Below, in pieces: positions 1 through 7,850 of a stretch of 32,085 nt of DNA (position 1 is the stretch's first letter; every line of letters begins with the position of its first letter). The stretch lies in contig JAIQFB010000039.1 of NCBI GenBank assembly GCA_020073485.1, positions 1 through 32,085 on the forward strand, written 5' to 3'. The notes under the pieces are model-generated. The model searched no databases and was not told where the DNA came from. It worked only from the letters and a program-made list of their open reading frames with translations. Origin of the DNA: Terriglobia bacterium. GTDB lineage: Bacteria; Acidobacteriota; Terriglobia; Acidiferrales; UBA7541. The position numbers and the translations under genes were made by a program.

Positions 1-28
1 TAGCCCGTCCGCCGCGGCGGACGGGCTA
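1..28. repeat. Family C palindrome (GC-rich hairpin), copy C1
   Basis: This is a perfect 28-bp palindrome: the 14-base left arm is the exact reverse complement of the right arm. The core GTCCGCCGCGGCGGAC recurs at 29891-29920 and, degenerate, at 11727-11747. It begins with TAG at the window edge, so it could start at the stop codon of an upstream gene that lies outside the window. It has no T-run, so it is a repeat hairpin that may also act as a terminator or mRNA 3' end. Confidence 0.8.
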
Positions 29-65
29 TAGCAATCCGCCAAGCTTGAATTCTTAGCGGGACTGA

Positions 66-128
66 TTTTCACGAATCACAAATCACGAGTCACGTTTCAC
101 CAGTCACCAATCACTAGTCACCAGTCAC
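66..128 (+). repeat. Nine tandem heptads NNNTCAC
   Basis: Nine consecutive 7-nt units, each ending in TCAC, fill 66-128 without a break. The first three bases of each unit vary (ttt, gaa, aaa, gag, gtt, cag, caa, tag, cag). The array ends 8 nt before the GGAGG ribosome binding site of ilvD. It could be a simple-sequence expansion or a protein-binding array; the function is unknown. Confidence 0.85.
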
Positions 129-145
129 TTTCTCCCGGAGGCCCC

Positions 146-1828
146 ATGGATTCGCGTTTCAGAGAACACAGCCGCATCATCGTCGACGGCCCGTCGCGCG
201 CCCCCGCGCGTTCCTACTTCCGCGCCGTGGGCATGACCGATGACGATCTCTCCAAGCCGCTGGTCGGCATTGCCAACACCTGGATTGAGATCATGCCCTG
301 CAATTCCCACCTGCGCCAGCTGGCCGAAAAAGTGAAGGAGGGCGTGCGCGCCGCCGGCGGCACTCCCATGGAATTCAATACCATCGCCATCAGCGACGGC
401 GAATCGATGGGCACGGAAGGAATGAAGTCCTCGCTGGTCAGCCGCGAGGTGATCGCCGATTCGATTGAACTGGTCGGCCGCGGCTATATGTTTGACGCCA
501 TGATTGCCCTGGCAGGCTGCGACAAAACCATCCCCGCAACGGCCATGGGCCTGACGCGCCTCAATCTGCCAAGCCTCGTCTTGTATGGAGGATCGATCCA
601 GCCCGGCCGGTTTCAAGGACACGACGTCACGATTCAGGATGTGTTTGAAGCGGTCGGCGCTCACTCCGCCGGAAAAATGAGCGACGCGGACTTGAAGGAA
701 ATTGAAAGCGTCGCGTGTCCAGGAGCGGGCGCGTGCGGCGGCCAGTTCACGGCCAACACCATGGCCATGGCGCTGGAATTCATCGGCCTCACGCCGTTTG
801 GCCTAGGCAATGTCCCGGCCACCGATGCGCGCAAGGGCGACGCCGCGTATCGTTGCGGCACGCTCGTCATGGATCTGCTCCACAAAGGCATTACGCCCAG
901 CAAGATTCTTACGCGCAAGGCGTTTGAAAATGCGATCACCGCCGTGGTCACCACCGGCGGCTCGACCAATTCTGTCCTGCATCTTCTGGCGATGGCCAAA
1001 GAGGCCGACATTGACCTGCGCATCGAGGAGTTCGACGAAATCAGCTCGAAGACTCCCCTGCTGGCCGACATGAAACCCTGGGGCCGGTTCACCGCAGTCG
1101 ATCTCTACAATGCGGGCGGCATGGCGCTGCTTGCAAAACGCCTTCTGGACGCCGGCCTGCTGCATCGCGGCCAAATCACCGCCAGCTTGAAGACGCTGGA
1201 CGAAGAAGCGCTCACGGCCAAGGAACGTCCCGGACAGGAAGTCGTCCGCCCGCTCTCGAATCCGCTGAAGACCACCGGCGGGCTCATGATCCTGAAAGGT
1301 AATCTCACACCCGAAGGATGCGTGCTGAAAACTTCCGGGCATGAGAAGCCGCACTTTCGAGGGCCAGCGCGCGTGTTTGACCGCGAGGAAGACGCCATGG
1401 ACGCTGCTACCAAAGGCCAGATCAAGAAAGGCGACGTGGTCGTGGTTCGGTACGAAGGCCCGCGCGGAGGTCCCGGCATGAGGGAAATGCTCGGCCTCAC
1501 CGCGGCTCTGGTGGGCCAGGGATTGGGCGAGGATGTTGCGCTGTTAACGGACGGACGATTCAGCGGCGCGACGCGCGGCTTGATGGCGGGCCACGCCGCG
1601 CCGGAAGCCGCGCGCGGCGGCCCGATCGCCATCGTCGCCGAGGGCGACGAAATTACGTTTGATCTGGCGAAGAAAACGCTGCGCCTGGAATTGAGCGACG
1701 TCGAAATCAAATCGCGCCTGGCCAGGTGGAAGGCGCCTGCGCCGCGCTACAAGACCGGAGTCTTCGCCAAGTATGCAGCGCTGGTGAGTTCGGCGTCTCT
1801 GGGGGCGATCACCACTGCTGATATCTAG
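146..1828 (+). CDS. ilvD: Dihydroxy-acid dehydratase
   Basis: Cytosolic Fe-S dehydratase that converts 2,3-dihydroxy-isovalerate and 2,3-dihydroxy-3-methylvalerate to the 2-oxo acids in valine, isoleucine and leucine synthesis. The 560-residue product has the normal family length. Cluster ligand candidates are Cys52 (MPCNSH), Cys125 in GCDKT and Cys197 in CPGAGACGGQ. Asp84 (ISDGE) and Asp126/Lys127 match the metal-binding and carbamylated-lysine region. The C-terminal GRFSGATRGLMAGH block is also typical. The start is fixed by GGAGG at 137-141, four bases before the ATG. The gene is monocistronic here: family A and B repeats follow it, and no other branched-chain gene is in the window. A nine-unit NNNTCAC array lies directly upstream. 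No T-box or leader peptide was recognised. Confidence 0.97.
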   Translation: MDSRFREHSRIIVDGPSRAPARSYFRAVGMTDDDLSKPLVGIANTWIEIMPCNSHLRQLAEKVKEGVRAAGGTPMEFNTIAISDGESMGTEGMKSSLVSREVIADSIELVGRGYMFDAMIALAGCDKTIPATAMGLTRLNLPSLVLYGGSIQPGRFQGHDVTIQDVFEAVGAHSAGKMSDADLKEIESVACPGAGACGGQFTANTMAMALEFIGLTPFGLGNVPATDARKGDAAYRCGTLVMDLLHKGITPSKILTRKAFENAITAVVTTGGSTNSVLHLLAMAKEADIDLRIEEFDEISSKTPLLADMKPWGRFTAVDLYNAGGMALLAKRLLDAGLLHRGQITASLKTLDEEALTAKERPGQEVVRPLSNPLKTTGGLMILKGNLTPEGCVLKTSGHEKPHFRGPARVFDREEDAMDAATKGQIKKGDVVVVRYEGPRGGPGMREMLGLTAALVGQGLGEDVALLTDGRFSGATRGLMAGHAAPEAARGGPIAIVAEGDEITFDLAKKTLRLELSDVEIKSRLARWKAPAPRYKTGVFAKYAALVSSASLGAITTADI

Positions 1829-1854
1829 CAGGTTGCGGTCGTAAATAAAAAGCC

Positions 1855-1933
1855 GTCATTCCGAGCGAAGCGAGGAAGCCCTCTTCGATTGAGCCACGAG
1901 AACAGAGGGATTCCTCGCTTCGCTCGGAATGAC
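1855..1933. repeat. Family A inverted repeat (SERSEES type), copy A1
   Basis: The element is bounded by GTCATTCCGAG and its exact inverse CTCGGAATGAC, and the arms continue with GCGAAGCGAGGAA against TTCCTCGCTTCGC. Read in one frame the ends translate as SERSEES. Related copies lie at 13755, 17141 and 19666. It sits directly 3' of ilvD. Confidence 0.85.
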
Positions 1934-1976
1934 AACTTTCTAAATATTTTGCGGCCACCTTGCGTTCCGAAATCCG

Positions 1977-2053
1977 AGTAGGACAGACTTCAGCCTGTCG
2001 CTTTTGATTTTTCCGGCCGGTGCAAAACCCGACAGGCTGAAGCCTGTCGGGTT
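1977..2053. repeat. Family B double-hairpin repeat, copy B1
   Basis: The left arm AGTAGGACAGACTTCAGCCT and the right arm GACAGGCTGAAGCCTGTCGG are inverted copies separated by about 38 nt. Each arm is itself a near-palindrome (AGGCT-TCA-GCCT). This is the layout of REP doublets (REPIN-like). It ends about 30 nt before the start of the secreted hydrolase. Confidence 0.8.
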
Positions 2054-2080
2054 GGCGAGAGACCTCGAGAGGAGACCCTC

Positions 2081-3181
2081 GTGAGAAACTCGAATCGATT
2101 TGCAAAACCAATTCGCCGCTTCGCTTTCCTCGTATGCCTGTTCGCGTTGTCGATGGCCGCCGCCGGCGTGACCACGGCCGATTCCCTGCTGCTCAAGGAG
2201 CAAGGCAGCTTTTTCGTCGGGGGCCGTACCATCTACACAGACGCGCTTACCGGAAACCCCGATGGATTCCTGGGCACAGGCGTCAACAACGGACACATCA
2301 CGGTCGAGCAAATGTACGTGCAGTACCAGATTCCCGAGGGCGCCGGCGCGCATGTTCCCGTGGTTATGCTGCACGGTTGCTGCCTTAGCTCGAAGAGCTA
2401 CGAAACCACTCCCGACGGTCGCATGGGATGGAACGAATATTTCCTGCGCAAGCACCGCTCGGTGTATCTGCCCGACCAGGTTTCCCGCGCGCGCTCCGGA
2501 TTCGACGCGACCCTTTACAACGAAATCAAGCTGGGAAAACGGCCCGCCTCCGACATGCCCGAGATTCGCACCGCGACCCATGAACTTGCCTGGGTCGTCT
2601 TCCGGTTCGGGCCCGAGATGGGCAAGCCGTTCGCGAACGAACAATTCCCCGTCGAGGCCTACGACGAATTCGGCAAACAGGTAATTCCCGACCTCAATGC
2701 GGAGTTGCCATCGCCCAATCCCACGTGGACCAATCTCTCGGGCCTCGCCATTAAATTGAAAGGCGCAATCTTGATGGGCCACTCGGAATCCGGATTCTTT
2801 CCGGAACAGGCGGCGCTCCTCAATCCCGAGGAAATCAAGGGATTGATCACTATTGAAAGCGTATGCCCCGCGCTCAGCGCGGAACAGATTTCCAGCCTGG
2901 CGAAAATTCCGACGCTGGTCGTCTTTGGCGATCACATCGACGACGTCACCGCCTACCCCAACATGTGGAAAGAGAGATTTGCCGGCTGCGCCAAATTCGT
3001 CGAGCAAGTGAAGGCCGCGGGCGGCGACGCCACCATGATGCACCTCCCCAAGTACGGTCTATTTGGGAACAGCCATATGCTCATGCAGGACAAAAATAAT
3101 TTGCAGGTCGCGGACTTGATTTTGAAATGGATCGACGAGCACGTGGACAACAAGCAGAAACACGCCAACGGACATTCCTGA
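2081..3181 (+). CDS. Secreted alpha/beta-hydrolase (esterase-like)
   Basis: The 366-residue product has a basic N-terminus and a hydrophobic stretch at residues 13-32, consistent with a signal peptide and periplasmic location. The fold is indicated by VVMLHGCC (95-101, oxyanion region), the nucleophile elbow GHSESG with Ser235, the late strand TLVVFGDH (278-285) and a candidate catalytic His332 in GNSHML. The block ETTPDGRMGWNEYFL resembles a family of bacterial esterases of unknown substrate. Cys100, Cys101 and Cys262 could form a disulphide. The start is GTG, supported by GAGAGGAG seven to eight bases upstream; the next gene is convergent, only 16 nt beyond the stop. The substrate cannot be predicted. 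Esterase or lactonase activity is inference. Confidence 0.8.
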   Translation: MRNSNRFAKPIRRFAFLVCLFALSMAAAGVTTADSLLLKEQGSFFVGGRTIYTDALTGNPDGFLGTGVNNGHITVEQMYVQYQIPEGAGAHVPVVMLHGCCLSSKSYETTPDGRMGWNEYFLRKHRSVYLPDQVSRARSGFDATLYNEIKLGKRPASDMPEIRTATHELAWVVFRFGPEMGKPFANEQFPVEAYDEFGKQVIPDLNAELPSPNPTWTNLSGLAIKLKGAILMGHSESGFFPEQAALLNPEEIKGLITIESVCPALSAEQISSLAKIPTLVVFGDHIDDVTAYPNMWKERFAGCAKFVEQVKAAGGDATMMHLPKYGLFGNSHMLMQDKNNLQVADLILKWIDEHVDNKQKHANGHS

Positions 3182-3197
3182 CGGAAAGACGGGAAGA

Positions 3198-3998
3198 CTA
3201 TTTTGAAAGAGGATCGGCCATCGTCTTCTTATATTCTTCCGCCTCGCTTGGAGCGCAGATCATCTCCGCAATGTCTGTTGTAGCCGGCATCAGCTTGAGA
3301 CGAAATTTTTCCCGGGCAATCCACGGCTCCGTATAGGCCTTGGGATCGTCGATCTTCACGGTCAGTTCCACGGTGTCGCGGTTAACGCGGTGGTACCGCT
3401 CTTCGACGCGCATCTCGCCGCTGTGCGGGTCCCCGGCATTATCCAGCCAGGTCCTTTCATCCATTCCCACCGTCTGCACAACAAACGTGTAATCGTCCTC
3501 CCACTTCCCGACCGAGTAGCCGTACCACCTCGGATCCGGATCCTTCGGAAGTTCGCGCCCATCGGTCCAGATGACTCGCCATACACGCTGGTATTGATAC
3601 ATCATGAGCACCTGCTTGGGAGTTTGGACCACCTGAAACGGCCGCAACTCAAACAGCAGATTGCGCGGGAACCCCGCGGGATCGCAACCGTCGAGCGGAT
3701 CATTGACCAGCCCGACGGAAACTCGGCGCGGCCCGTCCCCGGGCTTGTACACGTTGTTGGCGAGGTCCTCCCCCCACTTCGTGAAGGGAGCATGCGAGGC
3801 CACACCCCGCGGGGAGATTCCCTCCATCGTATTTTCCGCGTCCCAGATTCCGGACAGGTCGCGGCGAGGGGCGGGCGCCGCCTGTTGAGTTTTCGGTGCT
3901 ATTGGTTTTTTGGGCGGAGAAGTCTGCGCGCACATTCCAACCGAAAGCGCCAGCAGCGCAACGCCTGCAAGGATCGGGTTTGTACGCTGCCTTAGCAT
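3198..3998 (-). CDS. Secreted protein of unknown function, partner of DUF6152 gene
   Basis: I chose the ATG at 3998 (266 residues) over an upstream GTG at 4019 because GGTGAGGA lies about nine bases before it. Residues 1-25 (MLRQRTNPILAGVALLALS and following) form a signal peptide ending near CAQT, possibly a lipoprotein or a plain Sec signal. A Pro/Ala/Lys-rich linker then leads to RRDLSGIWDAEN. Conserved-looking blocks follow: NDPLDGCDPAGFPRN, WRVIWTDGRELPKDPDPRWY, GYSVGKWEDD and VGMDERTWLDN. From memory this protein is common in Acidobacteriota beside DUF6152 genes, but its function is unknown. It follows the DUF6152 gene by about 21 nt, so the two are probably co-transcribed. The many Trp, Asp and Tyr residues suggest a beta-rich extracytoplasmic fold. 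Confidence 0.8.
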   Translation of the reverse strand: MLRQRTNPILAGVALLALSVGMCAQTSPPKKPIAPKTQQAAPAPRRDLSGIWDAENTMEGISPRGVASHAPFTKWGEDLANNVYKPGDGPRRVSVGLVNDPLDGCDPAGFPRNLLFELRPFQVVQTPKQVLMMYQYQRVWRVIWTDGRELPKDPDPRWYGYSVGKWEDDYTFVVQTVGMDERTWLDNAGDPHSGEMRVEERYHRVNRDTVELTVKIDDPKAYTEPWIAREKFRLKLMPATTDIAEMICAPSEAEEYKKTMADPLSK

Positions 3999-4019
3999 TG
4001 TAGAATCCTCACCGCCCAC

Positions 4020-4412
4020 TCAGCGCACTAAGGGGGTCCACCCTATCAGTTCTTTGCCGTCCGGCAGGACGACCTTCATAAGTTGTCCGACCGGCGCGCC
4101 ATTCTTGGCCGGCCGCACGGTAACGGTAACTTGATCCCCAACATTCAGAGTAGTCCTGGCCCAGCCGCGCCGGGTCATGTCGATCGGGTTGCTGACTTCC
4201 GCCGCCCAATGCACGACCACGCCCTTGTCGTCGGTCGTATCGTACTTCAGGAAGCAATGGGGATTGGCCCACAGCCATTGCGTCACGGTTCCCTTCATGG
4301 TCAGTTCCTTGTCCAGATCGTAGCCCGCTGATCCATGATGAGCCGGCAACGGTGCGGCAACGACCAGCAAGGAAATGCCCGCTGCGAAAATTCCAAGCGC
4401 CTTATTTTTCAC
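4020..4412 (-). CDS. DUF6152-family exported protein
   Basis: The product has 130 residues. The signal peptide is residues 1-24, with a likely cleavage after LPA just before HHGSAGYD. The mature part, with LTMKGTVTQWLWANPHCFLK, a VVHWAAEVSNP block, GDQVTVTVRPAKNG and a final LPDGKELIGW, matches my recollection of DUF6152 proteins, small beta-rich periplasmic proteins of unknown role. The start is GTG at 4412, supported by GGAGG six bases upstream. The adjacent His pair at the mature N-terminus could bind metal; that is inference. It lies in a minus-strand block with the metallo-beta-lactamase-like gene upstream and the secreted unknown protein downstream. Confidence 0.8.
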   Translation of the reverse strand: MKNKALGIFAAGISLLVVAAPLPAHHGSAGYDLDKELTMKGTVTQWLWANPHCFLKYDTTDDKGVVVHWAAEVSNPIDMTRRGWARTTLNVGDQVTVTVRPAKNGAPVGQLMKVVLPDGKELIGWTPLVR

Positions 4413-4478
4413 GAGCTACCTCCGATATTCTTCGCACGGTACCACCGCTGGTAAAGCATTGCGTCCGAATCCAGGTTT

Positions 4479-5342
4479 TTATTCCCGCCCAGCTTTCTGG
4501 TTTGCAAGTTCCGTGAGGAACTCCTGCTCCTTGTCGGCCACATACTTCTTGTAGCCCTCCGGATCGATAAACGGGTTGGCGCCGCCCTCTTTCAATTTCG
4601 CGTACTTCGCTTCCATTCCATAGTAATTCCCGTGCGCGCCCAGAAACACATCCGCGGGCAGCGATTTTAGAACGCGGAACATTCGTGCGTAATCGTCGGC
4701 AATTTGCGGGTAGAGCGCGTTATTCACCAGCTTGTATCCGGCGTTCACGTTCGGGCTGCCGATGATCACGACGTTGTAGGTCTTGTCTCCCTCCTTGGCT
4801 TTCATCGTCCAGGTTGTCGTCCCCTTTGTATGTCCCGGCGTGAGATGAGCCACCAGCACGGTGTCGCCCAACTTCACTTCATCGCCATCGTGCAGAATTC
4901 GGTCCACCTTGGTGGGCTGATACCGGGAACCCGGGTTATCGCCGTACTGAAAATTGCCTTTTCCGCCGGCCTCGATTTCCGGAACGTCAGCGTCCATCAC
5001 CATATATTTCGCGCCGGTCAACTCCTTGACCGCCGCGCTGCCCGCGCAATGATCCCAGTGCGCGTGGCTGATGAGCAGAATCTTCGTATCGCGAAAATGA
5101 AAGCCCAGCTTCTCGATGCTATCCCGGATCAGCGGCACGGAGCTTTCCAGGCTGCTATTGATCAGGATATTTCCCTGCGGAGTGGTGATCAGGTACGAAG
5201 CCAGCCCCTGGCTCCCCACGTAATAGATATTGCCAATGATGCGATGCGGCGGAAACGGCTGCGTCCAGTCGGGACTTTGCTGGGCGCGCAATACGCCGGC
5301 AAACAGCATCGTCAAAAACACCGCGAAGAAGAGACGCTTCAT
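4479..5342 (-). CDS. Subclass B3-like metallo-beta-lactamase fold hydrolase
   Basis: The 287-residue product, from the ATG at 5342 with AGGTG eight bases upstream, starts with a signal peptide (cleavage near VLRA-QQ, residue 20) and is therefore periplasmic. The zinc ligands are all visible: His93, His95, Asp97 and His98 in SHAHWDH, His171 in TPGHTKG and His237 in LGAHGNYYG. The TTTWTM segment after TPGHTKG and the length are typical of subclass B3 rather than B1 or of glyoxalase II. The expected reaction is zinc-dependent hydrolysis of a beta-lactam ring, but many environmental B3 relatives have unproven substrates. It is upstream of the DUF6152 gene with a 66-nt gap, so co-transcription is possible. 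There are no mobile-element genes nearby, which suggests a chromosomal, intrinsic gene. Confidence 0.88.
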   Translation of the reverse strand: MKRLFFAVFLTMLFAGVLRAQQSPDWTQPFPPHRIIGNIYYVGSQGLASYLITTPQGNILINSSLESSVPLIRDSIEKLGFHFRDTKILLISHAHWDHCAGSAAVKELTGAKYMVMDADVPEIEAGGKGNFQYGDNPGSRYQPTKVDRILHDGDEVKLGDTVLVAHLTPGHTKGTTTWTMKAKEGDKTYNVVIIGSPNVNAGYKLVNNALYPQIADDYARMFRVLKSLPADVFLGAHGNYYGMEAKYAKLKEGGANPFIDPEGYKKYVADKEQEFLTELANQKAGRE

Positions 5343-5496
5343 TTTCAATTCACCTGCACTTTGGGATCAGATCTTATGACGCGCAGTCTACTCCAGATAG
5401 GCTCGGAATGGTTAGTATCCACCGCTGCTGACGGTTGTGGCACGTCCTCAAACTGCGGCGATGGCTTCCGCAAGCGCTCTCCAGTAGCATCGTTTC

Positions 5497-7464
5497 ATGT
5501 CCCTTCGAGCATCCCTGCGGCGAGAGCCCTCGGCGGAAAACCGCCGCGAAGTGGCCATATTTTTCTCCCTGTTTCTGCTCGGCTTATTGCCGTACGTGAA
5601 CACGCTTCTGTCCGGTTTTGTCTACGACGATAATTTCCAGGTCGTGGCAAACCCCTACGTCCATTCTTTCCGGCATTTGCGGGAAATTTTCACGACCACA
5701 GTGTGGTCGTTCGAGGGCGCCGCCGGGGTCACCAATTATTTTCGCCCGATGATGACGCTGGGATATCTACTAACCTACCAGATCGCCGGCCTGGTGCCGT
5801 TCAGCTTTCACCTGGTCAATCTCGTACTGAATTGCGTGGCTGTGTGGCTGGTGTTCGTGCTGCTCCGTCGATTCAGCGGCGAGCGCGTAGCGCTGGTCGC
5901 CGCCGGGTTATTCGCGCTGCACCCCATTCACACGGAACCGGTCGCCTGGATTGCCGCCGTCACCGATCTCCAGCTCACCGTCTTTTACCTCGGTGCGTTT
6001 CTACTGTATCTGCGGCTAGCGGAGACCGATCGCCGACTGCGCGCGCGTATAATCCTGTGCGTTGTTTTTCTTCTGGCGTTGCTCTCGAAAGAACAAGCCA
6101 TGACGCTGCCGGTCATGGCCACGATTTTTGAATATTTCTACCGCGATGACCGGTCCACGACCACGGCCTGGGAAAAACTTTCGCGCATCGGCCCCCTCTG
6201 GGCCATGGCCGCTTTCTACTTGACCATCCGCACGCTGATCTTAGGCGGCGTTGCCAGCGTCCTGATGCGCCCTAACCTTTCCTGGCATGACACGCTGCTT
6301 TCCTCGGTTTCCCTGCTCGGCGGATACATCGCCAAGCTGATCTGGCCCGCGCATTTCGCCGCGTTTTATGTGTTTCATCCGAGCCGGCATTTCATCGATG
6401 CCGCTGTTTTGCTCGGCGCGGCCGGCCTCGTGGCCTGCGCGATTTTGTTCCTCTTGCTCTGGAAGCGCGCACACCTTCTCTCCTTCGCATTCTTGCTGAT
6501 CTTCTTGCCGCTGGGTCCCGTCCTCAACGCGCGCTGGATGCCCGCGAGCGTGTTTGCGGAGCGCTACCTATATCTGCCCTCGGTGGGATTCTGCTGGCTG
6601 CTCGGATGGGCCGCGGTAAAACTTTGGAATGCCGAAGGGCCAGCTCTGCTGCGCCCACTGGCACGCGCCGTGCCGGTGCTCGTCGCCGTCGTGGCGCTAC
6701 TGTACGCCGTGCGAACCGTCACGCGAAACCGCGATTGGACGTCGGATGAAGTTCTGTTCCGGCAGGCGCTGCAGTCGCAGAGCGATGCCAGCCTGGTCCG
6801 CTCCGATCTGGGCGCGGTGTATTACAACCACGGCAACCTGGCCCAGGCCGAACGCGAGTGGCAGGAGGCGCTCTCGAACGGTCCGAGCAACGTCTTTGCG
6901 ATAGACAACATGGCGCTTCTGCGCCAGCAGCAGCATCGCTACCTCGAGTCGCTAGATTATTCCTGGAGGGCGCTACGCGGCCGGCCCGCCTACACCATGG
7001 CGCACGTCAATCTCGCCGAAACGCTGGCCGCCGTGGGTCGCGACGCCGAAGCCGAATGGCAATTCCGCATCTCCACGACGCTCACTCCGCTGTCGACGCG
7101 CGCGCACAACGGCTACGGCAAATTCCTGTTTCAGAGAGGCCGTCTGGAAGACGCCCGCAACGAATACGAGCGCTCAGTCGAGGCGGACTCCACCACGGAT
7201 GCTTACAACCAGTTGGGGAAAATTTATTTCACCTGGAAGGATCTTCCGAGGGCCGAACGGGCCTATCGACACGCGCTGGGCGTGGACAATTTCGATATCG
7301 ATGCCCATGTGGGCATGGGACAAGTCCTGGAAGCGACCGGCCACCCGGCTGAGGCACTTCGTGAATTCGAGAAGGGCCTGGAAATGGACCCTTCCGACGC
7401 GGTGGCCAAAGCGGCTGCCGTTCGGCTTCGGGCAAACTCATCCGCGAAACCAATAACACAGTGA
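5497..7464 (+). CDS. GT-C-like polytopic membrane protein with C-terminal TPRs
   Basis: The 655-residue product has two parts. Residues 1 to about 410 carry about ten hydrophobic segments, beginning with VAIFFSLFLLGLLPYVNTLL, followed by a loop with VYDDNFQVVANPYV. A conserved Asp pair after the first membrane segment, with a nearby NP, is typical of GT-C lipid-linked sugar transferases such as eukaryotic TMTC O-mannosyltransferases. The EPVAW and LLSKEQAMTLP blocks also fit TMTC-like proteins. Residues 420-650 are tetratricopeptide repeats (for example DLGAVYYNHGNLAQAEREWQ and the following helices). Protein glycosylation at the membrane is inference. The start ATG has no strong ribosome site. 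A small ORF follows 43 nt downstream. Confidence 0.85.
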   Translation: MSLRASLRREPSAENRREVAIFFSLFLLGLLPYVNTLLSGFVYDDNFQVVANPYVHSFRHLREIFTTTVWSFEGAAGVTNYFRPMMTLGYLLTYQIAGLVPFSFHLVNLVLNCVAVWLVFVLLRRFSGERVALVAAGLFALHPIHTEPVAWIAAVTDLQLTVFYLGAFLLYLRLAETDRRLRARIILCVVFLLALLSKEQAMTLPVMATIFEYFYRDDRSTTTAWEKLSRIGPLWAMAAFYLTIRTLILGGVASVLMRPNLSWHDTLLSSVSLLGGYIAKLIWPAHFAAFYVFHPSRHFIDAAVLLGAAGLVACAILFLLLWKRAHLLSFAFLLIFLPLGPVLNARWMPASVFAERYLYLPSVGFCWLLGWAAVKLWNAEGPALLRPLARAVPVLVAVVALLYAVRTVTRNRDWTSDEVLFRQALQSQSDASLVRSDLGAVYYNHGNLAQAEREWQEALSNGPSNVFAIDNMALLRQQQHRYLESLDYSWRALRGRPAYTMAHVNLAETLAAVGRDAEAEWQFRISTTLTPLSTRAHNGYGKFLFQRGRLEDARNEYERSVEADSTTDAYNQLGKIYFTWKDLPRAERAYRHALGVDNFDIDAHVGMGQVLEATGHPAEALREFEKGLEMDPSDAVAKAAAVRLRANSSAKPITQ

Positions 7465-7507
7465 AGTATCCCCCAGCGCGACTCGCTTCCTGGAATAAGA
7501 TAGACGT

Positions 7508-7756
7508 ATGGAAGATGAACTCAAGATCTTGCGTTGGCTGTGCGATGAGGCCGTGTCCCGCGAAGAGCGGTCAAGGCTGATCGAGTCCCATTCCAGCCAC
7601 GCATTCCTCGAAGCGGAACACCAGGTCGTCTTCGAATCCATACAGGCACTATTTCCGCGCGGCCCAATCTCCGCCGCGCGCCTGATCGGACACCTGACCA
7701 ATCGCGGCTTTCCTGACGTGGATGCGGCCAAATATCTGCCGGGGCCGCGCGCGTAG
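7508..7756 (+). CDS. Small protein resembling a DnaB N-terminal domain
   Basis: The product has 82 residues. The pattern F-x3-EHQVVFESIQALFPRGP, then ISAARLIGHLTNRGFPDVDAAKYL, resembles the helical N-terminal domain of replicative DnaB helicase, where H..IF.AI..L precedes a .L...L...G..YL segment. No ATPase domain follows, so it is not a helicase. It could be a stand-alone adaptor or a diverged DnaG/DnaB-interaction module; this is inference from pattern alone. The ribosome site is weak. It follows the TPR gene on the same strand, and its stop codon TAG is part of the hairpin repeat at 7753-7778. Confidence 0.55.
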   Translation: MEDELKILRWLCDEAVSREERSRLIESHSSHAFLEAEHQVVFESIQALFPRGPISAARLIGHLTNRGFPDVDAAKYLPGPRA

Positions 7757-7778
7757 CGTAGACTTCAGTCTGCGCTAC
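7753..7778. repeat. Short family B hairpin, copy B10
   Basis: GTAGCGTAGAC, loop TTCA, then GTCTGCGCTAC forms an 11-bp stem with one mismatch. The stop codon of the 82-residue ORF (7754-7756) is inside the left arm. It lies in a convergent junction and may end transcription from both sides. Confidence 0.75.
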
Positions 7779-7850
7779 TAAAACAACCCCGAACAAAATT
7801 GCGCAAACAGTCAGCCAAAATCGAAAATCACTACGCCGGGTTAAGGGGTG

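Noticed and set aside
41-52. Adjacent HindIII and EcoRI sites (AAGCTTGAATTC) that could suggest a vector junction
   Set aside because: No other vector-like sequence surrounds them and the flanks look like normal genomic repeat and leader sequence, so chance is the simpler reading.
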